Source of the DNA: a bacterium
GTDB lineage: Bacteria; Elusimicrobiota; Elusimicrobia; Elusimicrobiales; UBA9959
Assembly (NCBI GenBank): GCA_021845705.1
Contig: JAJZVJ010000185.1
Coordinates: 1-5,794, forward strand
DNA length: 5,794 bases
Direction: 5' to 3'
In this document: positions 1 through 5,794 of the stretch, in pieces
Layout: each line of letters starts with the position of its first letter
Numbering within the stretch: the stretch's first letter is position 1
Made by a program: the position numbers and the translations under genes
Notes under the pieces: model-generated
Told to the model about the DNA's origin: nothing
What the model saw: the letters and a program-made list of their open reading frames with translations, nothing else
The model's database searches: none

Positions 1-1
1 G

Positions 2-757
2 CCGGCGTGGCCGTCCCCCAAGGGCACACTGCACCCGCTTACCATCACCATGAACCGGCTCGCCGAGGGTTTCCTGAAGCTCGGCTTCACCATGGCCGAC
101 GGTCCGCTGGTGGAGGACGATTATCACAACTTCGAGGCGCTTAACTTCCCGCCCTTCCATCCCGCGCGCGACATGCAGGACACTTTCTACGTGGGCGCGA
201 TAGACGAGATAGGCAAGGGCATGCTGCTGCGCACCCATACCTCCCCCGTGCAGATACGCTCCATGGAGAAGCAGGAGCCGCCGCTGCGCGTTTTCCACAC
301 CGGCCGCGTGTTCCGCTCGGAGGCCGTGGACGCCAGCCACTCGTTCGCTTTCCACCAGATAGAAGGTCTTTACGTGGATAAAGGCGTCAGCATGGCCGAT
401 TTGAAGTGGACCGTGGACGCCTTCATGAAGGACCTGTTCGGCTCCAGCGTGAAGACCCGCTTCAACCCTTCTTATTTCCCTTTCGTGGAACCGGGCGCGG
501 AAGTGGACATGTCCTGCGTTTTCTGCAAGGGGACCGCGGGGCGCTGCCCCGTCTGCAAGGGCACCGGCTGGCTTGAGGTGATGGGCGCGGGCCTGGTGCA
601 CCCGAACGTGCTTAAGGCCTGCAAATACGACCCCGAGAAGTGGAGCGGTTTCGCTTTCGGCGCGGGCATAGAGCGCTTCGCGATGCTGCTGTACGGCATC
701 AGCGATATGCGCATGCTTTACGAGAACGACCTGCGGATCTTGAAGCAGGTGCAGTAG
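2..757 (+). CDS. pheS: Phenylalanyl-tRNA synthetase alpha subunit, 5'-truncated by window edge
   Basis: This is the catalytic alpha subunit of the cytoplasmic alpha2beta2 synthetase that activates phenylalanine with ATP and transfers it to tRNA-Phe. The frame is open from base 2, so 251 residues are visible. Bacterial PheS is usually about 330-350 residues, so the N-terminal coiled-coil arm and the true start lie upstream; the ATG at 50 is internal. Visible landmarks in order are the HPLT segment just before that ATG, HPARDMQDTFY (class II motif 1 region), LLRTHTSPVQIR, the motif 2 stretch GRVFRSEAVDASHSFAFHQ, the PSYFPFVEPGAEVD segment, WLEVMGAGLVHPNVL, and motif 3 GFAFGAGIERFAM at 650-688. 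A four-cysteine cluster lies at 515-556. The C-terminus (ENDLRILKQVQ, stop TAG 755-757) is full length for the family. It is followed by a 212-bp repeat-bearing gap and then pheT. The identification rests on strong motif identity across the whole visible length. Confidence 0.97.
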   Translation, partial: PAWPSPKGTLHPLTITMNRLAEGFLKLGFTMADGPLVEDDYHNFEALNFPPFHPARDMQDTFYVGAIDEIGKGMLLRTHTSPVQIRSMEKQEPPLRVFHTGRVFRSEAVDASHSFAFHQIEGLYVDKGVSMADLKWTVDAFMKDLFGSSVKTRFNPSYFPFVEPGAEVDMSCVFCKGTAGRCPVCKGTGWLEVMGAGLVHPNVLKACKYDPEKWSGFAFGAGIERFAMLLYGISDMRMLYENDLRILKQVQ

Positions 758-762
758 GTTTG

Positions 763-793
763 GCGGTTCCGCCGAGGGGACAGGAACGCAAAA
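763..793 (+). repeat. Intergenic repeat, copy 1 (direct)
   Basis: This 31-nt unit matches 803-833 at 29 of 31 positions, offset by exactly 40 nt; the differences are at 772 and 782. It begins GCGGTTCC, contains GAGGGGAC and ends GGAACGCAAA. It starts five bases after the pheS stop codon. It contains an imperfect version of the small palindrome seen in copy 2, because A782 breaks the outermost pair. Confidence 0.85.
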
Positions 794-802
794 CACGGCG
801 TC

Positions 803-833
803 GCGGTTCCGACGAGGGGACCGGAACGCAAAA
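803..833 (+). repeat. Intergenic repeat, copy 2 (direct)
   Basis: This is the second direct copy. Within it GGTTCC (805-810) can pair with GGGACC (817-822) around a 6-nt loop, with one G-T pair, giving a compact REP-like palindrome. Bases 802-824 are also the exact reverse complement of 920-942, so this copy can pair either with itself or with copy 3. Confidence 0.85.
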
Positions 834-919
834 ACGTTGTCTCGCACACCGTGCTCGCAACTCCCGCTCTCGCCCTCCGCGCTTACGCAAGCGTCGGGCT
901 CCGAGAGGGTTTTGCTAAC

Positions 920-942
920 CCGGTCCCCTCGTCGGAACCGCG
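920..942 (-). repeat. Intergenic repeat, copy 3 (inverted)
   Basis: This is the inverted copy, a perfect 23-nt reverse complement of 802-824. The similarity continues inward after a short interruption: TTTTGC at 910-915 is the complement of GCAAAA at 828-833. Two direct copies plus one inverted copy resemble the organisation of bacterial interspersed mosaic elements. No coding sequence explains it. It ends 27 bases before the pheT start codon. Confidence 0.85.
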
Positions 943-969
943 GCGAAGTGAGTTTAAAAGAGAAATTTA

Positions 970-3357
970 ATGAAGATCATTTACTCATGGCTGTCGGACT
1001 TTATAGAGAACCCGCCGTCGCCGGAAGATTTGGCGGCGAAGCTCGGCCGCATCGGGCTGAAGGTGGAGGAGATAAAGAAGACCGGCGCGTCCTTCAGCGG
1101 CGTCCGCGTGGGGCAGATACTGAAGATAGACAAGCACCCTAACGCCGATAAACTGGCCCTTGTGGACGTGAACGACGGCGGCGCTACGCTGCGCGTGGTC
1201 TGCGGCGCCAAGAACATCGCCGTGGGCCAGAAGATCCTGTTCGCGAAGGTAGGCGCCAGGCTCGCCGAAGGCGAACTGAAGAAGGCCAGGATACGCGGCG
1301 TGGAATCGGAAGGCATGATCTGTTCCGCCTCCGAACTCGGCCTTGAGGGCTACGACAGCTCCGGCATACTAGTGCTGCCCGATACCGCTTCCGTAGGCGC
1401 GGACGCGGTCACCCTTTTTCCGAAAGCCGACTATTCCCTTGAAGTAGAGATGCTCCCGAACCAGTCGCATTGCCTTTCCCATTACGCGCTGGCCCGCGAA
1501 CTTTGCGTTTTTTACGGTTTCAAACTTAAAGAAGCGGCCGTTTTCAACGGAGGGGCGTCCGGAGAGGTCGTTCCGGTCCACATAAACGCGCCGGAACTGT
1601 GCCCGCGCTACGGCGCCATCGTCGTCAAGGGTGTGCGCGGAGCCAGAACCCCGGCCTGGATGGCGGACCGCCTGCGCGCGATGGGCTCCAACCCCAAGGG
1701 GAATATCCTTATTGACGGCTCAAATTATGTGATGTACGAGCTGGGCCAGCCCACTCATTGTTTCGATATTTCCAAGCTTTCCGGCCCCAAAATAATAGTG
1801 CGCCGCGCCATGCCCGGGGAGATGCTTAAGCCGCTGGACGGCCAGGCCATCAAGCTGGACGTCGGGATGCTGGTGATAGCGGACGCTTCAAAGCCGGCGG
1901 CGCTGGCGGGGGTGATGGGCGGCCTCGAGACCGCCGTTTCCGAAGATACCGACGCCATCCTGATAGAGTCCGCCAGTTTTAACCCTCCCACGGTGCGCCT
2001 GGCCTCCAAGACCACCGGCATAAAGAGCGAATCTTCCTACCGTTTTGAGCGCGGAACCGACCCTGAATTGCCGATGAAAGCCGCCCGCCGCCTGGCGGGG
2101 CTTATCCTCGAGGCCGCACCCGGAGCGAAAGTGGAGCAGATAACGGACAACTGCTCGGTAAAGTACGAGCGTCCGGTCGTGGAGGTTTCCCCGGCCCGGG
2201 TGAACGCCATCCTGGGCACCGGCATAGCTGACGGAGAGATCTACGCCTGCCTGAAGGCCTTCCAGCCCGACCTGAAAGACGCCAAACCCTGGAAATTCAC
2301 GGTGCCCTCCTACAGGCAGGATATCGGAACTGTCTGGGATGTGGCGGAAGAAATAGCGCGCTATGTGGGCTACGACGTTATCCCGGCCGTCTCGCATATG
2401 CCCATGCTGCCCTCCGCGGTCACCCCGCAGTGGGCCGTGGGGTTGGAGATGAAGGGGACGCTGGCCGGCCTGGGCTTCAGCGAGGTTTACAACTACGATT
2501 TTATTTCGGTGAAGGAAATGAAGGCTTGCGCCTTTTACGCGGACATGGCTCTGGAGGTCAAGAACCCGCTGTCTTCGGATTACCAGTTCATGCGCCAGTC
2601 CCTGCTGACCGGCCTCCTTAAGACTTTGCGCTACAATCTTAACCGCGGCCGCGAATCGGTGCAGATCTTCGAATCCGGCACGGTTTACCGCAAGAAGTAC
2701 AACGGCAAGGCGGAAGAGGTCCACTGCGCCGGTCTGATGGCGGGGGCTTTCCCGGAGGGCGGCTTCTGGCGCGGCGGCCCGGGTTCCGCGGATTTCTACC
2801 ACCTTAAAGGCATGATGACGAGGCTCTTCTCGGGGAAGAGCGGGTTCCGGTTCGAGAAACCTAAGGAAGCCCCCGGTTATTTCCAGCCCGGGCTCTGCCT
2901 TGAGATGAAACTGGGCGGAAATTCGGCCGGGTATGTCGGCAAACTGAGCTCCGCGGTGGCGGCCGCTTTCGACTTTAAGGACAATAATATATTTTTCTTC
3001 GAGATCCCGCTGGGCAGCATGGCGGCGGCCTGGAAGCCGGAATTCTGGCAGAAAATAACAAAGATAAAACAGGTGTCAGCTTTCCCGCAGAACTGGCGCG
3101 ACCTCTCCGTGGTGCTGGAGGAGAAGCACGAGTGGCACGAGCTTGAGCGCACTTTCCCGGGGGTGCAGGACCTGGCCTCGGCGCGGCTGATAGACGTTTA
3201 CAAGGGCAAGAACATCCCGCCCGGTTTCCGCAGCCTTACGGTCCGCTTCACTTTCTCCTCCATGGAAAAGACCCTTAACGACGCCGAGGTCGGCGCCCGC
3301 ATGACGGCCATCCTGGATAAGCTGACAAAGAACTTCAACGCCAAACTCCGCGGTTAA
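970..3357 (+). CDS. pheT: Phenylalanyl-tRNA synthetase beta subunit
   Basis: This is the beta subunit of phenylalanyl-tRNA synthetase, which contributes tRNA binding and editing of mischarged Tyr-tRNA-Phe. At 795 residues it has the usual bacterial length. Domains in order: N-terminal MKIIYSWLSDFI; the EMAP-like OB fold (B2) at about 44-150, with HPNADKL at 56-62; the B3/B4 editing domain at about 200-370, with ELGQPTHCFD at 257-266 and SYRFERGTDP at 356-365; B5 at about 403-474; the catalytic-like core at about 480-695; and the FDX-ACB (B8) tRNA-binding domain at about 703-795. His263 lies where the family has its editing-site histidine. Acidic residues D451, D457, E460 and E461 match the magnesium-binding cluster described for PheT. 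The ATG at 970 is the first start after the in-frame stop TAA at 955-957. The Shine-Dalgarno is weak (AAAAGAG, 956-962). No domain is missing or broken. A probable terminator follows. Confidence 0.98.
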   Translation: MKIIYSWLSDFIENPPSPEDLAAKLGRIGLKVEEIKKTGASFSGVRVGQILKIDKHPNADKLALVDVNDGGATLRVVCGAKNIAVGQKILFAKVGARLAEGELKKARIRGVESEGMICSASELGLEGYDSSGILVLPDTASVGADAVTLFPKADYSLEVEMLPNQSHCLSHYALARELCVFYGFKLKEAAVFNGGASGEVVPVHINAPELCPRYGAIVVKGVRGARTPAWMADRLRAMGSNPKGNILIDGSNYVMYELGQPTHCFDISKLSGPKIIVRRAMPGEMLKPLDGQAIKLDVGMLVIADASKPAALAGVMGGLETAVSEDTDAILIESASFNPPTVRLASKTTGIKSESSYRFERGTDPELPMKAARRLAGLILEAAPGAKVEQITDNCSVKYERPVVEVSPARVNAILGTGIADGEIYACLKAFQPDLKDAKPWKFTVPSYRQDIGTVWDVAEEIARYVGYDVIPAVSHMPMLPSAVTPQWAVGLEMKGTLAGLGFSEVYNYDFISVKEMKACAFYADMALEVKNPLSSDYQFMRQSLLTGLLKTLRYNLNRGRESVQIFESGTVYRKKYNGKAEEVHCAGLMAGAFPEGGFWRGGPGSADFYHLKGMMTRLFSGKSGFRFEKPKEAPGYFQPGLCLEMKLGGNSAGYVGKLSSAVAAAFDFKDNNIFFFEIPLGSMAAAWKPEFWQKITKIKQVSAFPQNWRDLSVVLEEKHEWHELERTFPGVQDLASARLIDVYKGKNIPPGFRSLTVRFTFSSMEKTLNDAEVGARMTAILDKLTKNFNAKLRG

Positions 3358-3370
3358 CGGCCGCGGCCGC

Positions 3371-3410
3371 AAGAAGAAAGGCCCGGGTACATCCCCGGCC
3401 TTCTTCTTTT
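3371..3410 (+). terminator. Probable Rho-independent terminator after pheT
   Basis: Fourteen bases after the pheT stop is an inverted repeat: AAGAAGAAAGGCC and its near complement GGCCTTCTTCTT flank a GC core (GGCC, one mismatch, GGG) with a TACAT loop. One A is bulged in the left arm. The right arm ends in a T-rich run, CTTCTTTT at 3403-3410. Position and form fit an intrinsic terminator ending the pheS-pheT transcript. It was judged by eye, with no energy calculation. Confidence 0.75.
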
Positions 3411-3424
3411 ATCAGGCCCAAAGA

Positions 3425-3458
3425 GCGGGGGTTAAGAGGCCTTTGTGCTCATCCCCGC
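3425..3458 (+). repeat. Inverted repeat with 22-nt loop in the pheT downstream spacer
   Basis: GCGGGG at 3425-3430 is complementary to CCCCGC at 3453-3458. No T-run follows, so it does not look like a terminator. In GC-rich DNA a six-base match of this kind could arise by chance. Confidence 0.3.
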
Positions 3459-3474
3459 GTGGGTCCATTAACTT

Positions 3475-3488
3475 TGCCCCGGTGGGCA
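3475..3488 (+). repeat. Short perfect palindrome upstream of the candidate promoter
   Basis: TGCCC and GGGCA flank the 4-nt centre CGGT, ending two bases before the TTGACA hexamer at 3491. The position would suit a regulator-binding site, or it may be a chance hairpin. No known operator is recognised. Confidence 0.3.
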
Positions 3489-3490
3489 CG

Positions 3491-3526
3491 TTGACACTTA
3501 TCTTTTTTCCCCGGCGCGGCTATACT
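3491..3526 (+). promoter_or_regulatory. Candidate sigma-70-type promoter for the secreted-protein gene
   Basis: A perfect -35 hexamer TTGACA (3491-3496) and a near-perfect -10 hexamer TATACT (3521-3526) lie in a relatively AT-rich patch between two genes. They are separated by 24 bases rather than the usual 16-18, so they may not work as a pair. The TATACT box could instead use a poor -35 such as TTATCT at 3498-3503, with a 17-base spacer. Transcription from this -10 would start near 3533, leaving a leader of about 44 nt before the GTG at 3577. Confidence 0.45.
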
Positions 3527-3563
3527 ATTAAGGAAGCAGAGCGGTATCCTGAAAGTTTAGCGC

Positions 3564-3569
3564 AAGGGG
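3564..3569 (+). promoter_or_regulatory. Shine-Dalgarno that supports the GTG start at 3577
   Basis: AAGGGG lies seven bases upstream of the GTG. The frame has a stop (TGA, 3550-3552) shortly upstream and no other start codon between that stop and 3577. The next in-frame ATG is at 4069, which would remove the signal peptide and 164 residues of well-formed coding sequence. Together these support GTG at 3577. Confidence 0.7.
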
Positions 3570-3576
3570 TTACAGC

Positions 3577-3651
3577 GTGAAAATAATAAGCACTCTTATC
3601 TGCACTTCCATCCTTTCGATTTCCGGCCTTAACATCATAAACGCAAGCGCC
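3577..3651 (+). other. Predicted Sec signal peptide (residues 1-25)
   Basis: The N-terminus is a short lysine-bearing start (MKII), a hydrophobic core rich in Ile, Leu and Ser, and a C-terminal ASA that fits the small-x-small rule for signal peptidase I, with cleavage expected before EQT. Cys9 lies too early in the core, without a proper lipobox, to suggest a lipoprotein. Mature export to the periplasm, outer membrane or exterior is inferred. Confidence 0.8.
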
Positions 3652-5794
3652 GAACAAACTCCCGGCGTCTGGGACAGCCTGGTAAAACAGGCCCAGGGCC
3701 TTTCCCTTAAAAGCGAGGACGAACCCGTCCCCTCCGGGCCCCAGGTACCGCCCGCGTGGCATGCCGTGGAATATGAAACCCCCGGGGCCGGCGAGCAGAA
3801 TTTCTGGGACGACCTTTACACCGGGATAAGCAAAAAAGACGCCTGCGAGGACATCGCGCTGCCTATAGAATACGGCTACGAAGCCGAGAACCTCGGGAGC
3901 GTGGCAGGGTCCGCCAACCGCAGGTTCCACAGGTACCCGGACAAAACGCTCGCCCTTGTGGATGAAGCGAGCCTCAAGCTTGAACTCAGTTCCGAGAGGA
4001 CCCTGCTCGACCTCGCGCAGTCGGCCGGGGTCTCCATAGTGGGCGGCGTCAGGCTGGAAGGTTCCTCCATGGTCATCCGGCCCCTTGCCGGGAAGAAAGC
4101 CTGCAGCGAACTTAAGCAGTACGCCAATATCTTAAAATACAAAACGGTGCTTCCTTTCAGGGCCGACCGGTTTTCCGCCATGAAGAACGGCGAGGTGTGG
4201 AAGATCCCCGTCACCCTCTGGACCGGCTTCACGCCTACGGTATCCGGCGGCTACGGCAACGTAAGCGTCAGCGTCTCCTTCGGTGTGGAAAACCAGCGCC
4301 TTCCCAGCGTATCCATCTCCAAACTGAGCGACAAAGAGCTCCGCGTGCGCCTGCGCATAGACCAGGCCAGGATCCTCTCGGTAGGCGGTTCGGTGGGTGT
4401 CACCATAGCGCCCGTCACCGTGGCCCTGGACAACCTGACCGGCGCGCTTACTTCCCAGCTGGGCAGCGTGGTGGGCGGGGCGGCGGGCAAGATAATAGCT
4501 TCCAAGTTCGAGGAATATACCTACGCCAGCATGGGGCTTACGCATTCGGACACCAAGGGCAAGAAAGTCCTTCTCGAGTTCGTCCTGGACCCGCAGAACA
4601 AAGAGCAGATGACCACCCTGGCCAAACTCCTTACCAACGGCGAACTTAAGAACATCGGCGCCCTCGCTAAGCTGGCCCTCGGCATGAACTTCCTGCCCGG
4701 GCATAACAGCGTTACCGACGAGACCGAGCTGCAGAACATGCAGAACGAGTGGGACCATAAGCTGGGCATACAGCCTGCTTACGCGGGGCAGAACGGCTAC
4801 CATGAAACCGCCAACGACTTCACTATCCACATCCCCGTCGTGAGCGATTACGACCATACCACGGCCCATAATTACCAGACCGTGCACACCCCGGGCAGCC
4901 CCGAGACCATCCACATAAACCAGAGCTCCAGGGATACGGCCCATGACCTGCTCCACATCCCCTTCGTCGGGACCGTGGCGAGGCACAACAGCCACCGCGA
5001 GATAACCGTCTTCAATACCGAAGTTTCCGGGAAGGTGGGCGCCCCGGTGATGGTGTACGAGCAGTTCGAAGGCGAGATAAGGCACAGCGAGTCTTCGGCC
5101 CGGGAAATACTTAACGGAGTTAACGATATCATGCGCTACGTAGGGACCCGCGGCGACGGCGGCAGTTCCTCGGCCGCCATCCCGGTGGACGCGATACAGC
5201 CCAAAACCCCCGTAACCTATACCGTGGACCCCGCGACCGGGGAACAGACCCCATCCGGTTCCCCCACCTATAAAGCCGCGTTCATGTCCTTCGCGGTGAT
5301 GTTCAACGAGAAAGCCGTGCTGGACATAATCTCGGCCCCCGCCGACATGATCATAAAGGCCTTCTTCAACTCCCTGGACTCGGCTTCCAGCGCGATGATG
5401 AAGAAAGTCCTGTCGGTCTCCAGCGTAGGGCAGGACGGCAGGATAAAGAACAAGCTCCGCGACATTGAAAAAGTCCTTGGCGTAACTATGAACTCCCAGG
5501 ATGAGCAGGGCGTTATGAATCAGGTCAATTCCTTCTGCAGGACCGCTTCCAGGCTGGTTCTCGACGTTATCAAGATACGCACCGCCCCCGACTGGAAGAC
5601 CAAGTCCGAACTGCTCTCAAGGGTGATAGCCGGCGACAGCAAGAGCGACCTGAAATACGCTGAAATACTCAAGGTGTTCGTGCAGCTGGTGGAGCCCAAG
5701 GACGTGGCCGCCGAGCTTATCTACCAGGCCGAGAAAGGCAAGAAAGGCAAGGACACCGTCTCCGTGCAGTATTCGTTCACCAACGACGATAACC
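3577..5794 (+). CDS. Large secreted protein of unknown function, 3'-truncated by window edge
   Basis: I do not recognise the family. The frame is open for 739 codons from GTG at 3577 with mainly G/C third positions and continues past the right edge. The protein begins with a Sec-type signal peptide (residues 1-25). Then come a Pro-rich stretch (about 47-61), a mixed region with Cys91 and Cys177 that might form a disulfide, and a beta-rich region (about 205-285) with alternating polar and hydrophobic residues. Next are a hydrophobic Gly-rich stretch with a GxxxGxxxG motif at 296-304, a His-rich region (409-473), a Gly/Ser/Pro/Thr-rich linker (about 525-565), a hydrophobic, probably helical stretch (567-617), and a Lys/Gly patch (KGKKGK) encoded by a 9-bp tandem repeat at 5733-5750. 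Export is well supported. A cell-surface, membrane-active or adhesin-like role is inference. A promoter-like sequence and the terminator after pheT suggest independent transcription. Confidence 0.88.
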   Translation, partial: MKIISTLICTSILSISGLNIINASAEQTPGVWDSLVKQAQGLSLKSEDEPVPSGPQVPPAWHAVEYETPGAGEQNFWDDLYTGISKKDACEDIALPIEYGYEAENLGSVAGSANRRFHRYPDKTLALVDEASLKLELSSERTLLDLAQSAGVSIVGGVRLEGSSMVIRPLAGKKACSELKQYANILKYKTVLPFRADRFSAMKNGEVWKIPVTLWTGFTPTVSGGYGNVSVSVSFGVENQRLPSVSISKLSDKELRVRLRIDQARILSVGGSVGVTIAPVTVALDNLTGALTSQLGSVVGGAAGKIIASKFEEYTYASMGLTHSDTKGKKVLLEFVLDPQNKEQMTTLAKLLTNGELKNIGALAKLALGMNFLPGHNSVTDETELQNMQNEWDHKLGIQPAYAGQNGYHETANDFTIHIPVVSDYDHTTAHNYQTVHTPGSPETIHINQSSRDTAHDLLHIPFVGTVARHNSHREITVFNTEVSGKVGAPVMVYEQFEGEIRHSESSAREILNGVNDIMRYVGTRGDGGSSSAAIPVDAIQPKTPVTYTVDPATGEQTPSGSPTYKAAFMSFAVMFNEKAVLDIISAPADMIIKAFFNSLDSASSAMMKKVLSVSSVGQDGRIKNKLRDIEKVLGVTMNSQDEQGVMNQVNSFCRTASRLVLDVIKIRTAPDWKTKSELLSRVIAGDSKSDLKYAEILKVFVQLVEPKDVAAELIYQAEKGKKGKDTVSVQYSFTNDDN
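4801..4995 (+). other. Histidine-rich segment of the secreted protein
   Basis: Residues 409-473 contain ten histidines in 65 positions, including H427xxxH431, H456xxxH460 and H470xxH473. A short degenerate repeat, HIPVV at 418 and HIPFV at 460, lies 42 residues apart. Earlier parts of the protein have only scattered histidines. Metal binding is possible but not shown. Confidence 0.6.

Larger units (their letters stand above)
802..942 (+). other. Foldable structured element between pheS and pheT
   Basis: Reading by eye, this stretch can be drawn as a three-way junction. The outer stem is 802-824 with 920-942 (23 bp, perfect), continued by 828-833 with 910-915. Branch one pairs GTTG 836-839 with CAAC 858-861 and GCAC 844-847 with GTGC 851-854. 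Branch two pairs CTCTC 867-871 with GAGAG 903-907, GCCC 872-875 with GGGC 896-899, and CGCTT 880-884 with AAGCG 889-893 around the loop ACGC. It could be a repeat-derived palindrome, a small non-autonomous mobile element, or a structured segment of the pheS-pheT transcript. I recognise no known RNA family. The pairings are seen directly; the folding in vivo and any role are inferred. Confidence 0.5.

Noticed and set aside
640..918. Open frames crossing the pheS end and the repeat spacer on both strands
   Set aside because: They are Arg-rich products of GC-rich DNA that overlap pheS and the inverted repeats, with no ribosome binding site or family resemblance.
1888..2802. 304-codon open frame on the - strand
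   Set aside because: It is antisense to the unambiguous pheT. Its His/Arg/Gly-rich composition is typical of a frame shadow.
3484..3498. Possible sigma-54 promoter (GGCACG followed by TTG)
   Set aside because: The -24-like GGCACG is present, but the -12 GC dinucleotide is missing at the required spacing (CT instead at 3497-3498).
3411..3576. tRNA or small RNA gene in the spacer after pheT
   Set aside because: No acceptor stem paired with a T-arm motif could be found, and the short inverted repeats there do not form a cloverleaf or known RNA fold.
4959..4981. Resemblance of a stretch in the secreted-protein gene to the pheS-pheT repeat
   Set aside because: It shares CCCCTTCGTCGGGACC-like sequence with the inverted copy, but has several differences and is explained by codons for HIPFVGTVA; taken as chance.
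4132..5085. 317-codon open frame on the - strand
   Set aside because: It lies wholly inside the + strand secreted-protein gene, which has a signal peptide, Shine-Dalgarno and 739 uninterrupted codons. The antisense product has no recognisable motif, and long antisense frames are expected in GC-rich coding DNA.

Overview
The window is GC-rich bacterial DNA with every supported gene on the + strand. It holds the 3' part of pheS, a complete pheT, and the first 739 codons of a large secreted protein that I do not recognise and that runs off the right edge. The phylum cannot be fixed from the sequence. GC-rich third codon positions combined with frequent ATA (Ile) and AGG (Arg) codons, plus a signal peptide on the third protein, would suit a diderm lineage such as Elusimicrobiota, but this is only an impression.

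Layout: positions 2-757 are pheS, open at the left edge. Positions 758-969 form a 212-bp spacer, unusually long for a pheS-pheT pair. It carries two direct copies and one inverted copy of a roughly 31-nt repeat. Copies 2 and 3 form a perfect 23-bp inverted repeat around two smaller hairpins, so about 140 nt can be drawn as a three-way junction. Positions 970-3357 are pheT with all expected domains. Positions 3358-3576 hold a probable intrinsic terminator (3371-3410), two minor inverted repeats, a candidate promoter with an overlong spacer, and a Shine-Dalgarno sequence. From 3577 to the end is the secreted-protein gene, starting at GTG.

How the parts relate: PheS and PheT form the alpha2beta2 phenylalanyl-tRNA synthetase, which charges tRNA-Phe in the cytoplasm. 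The terminator after pheT and the promoter-like sequence before the next gene suggest that the secreted protein is a separate transcription unit, unrelated to tRNA charging. The two points most worth following up are the structured repeat element between pheS and pheT, and the large secreted protein with its beta-rich segment, glycine zipper and histidine-rich region.
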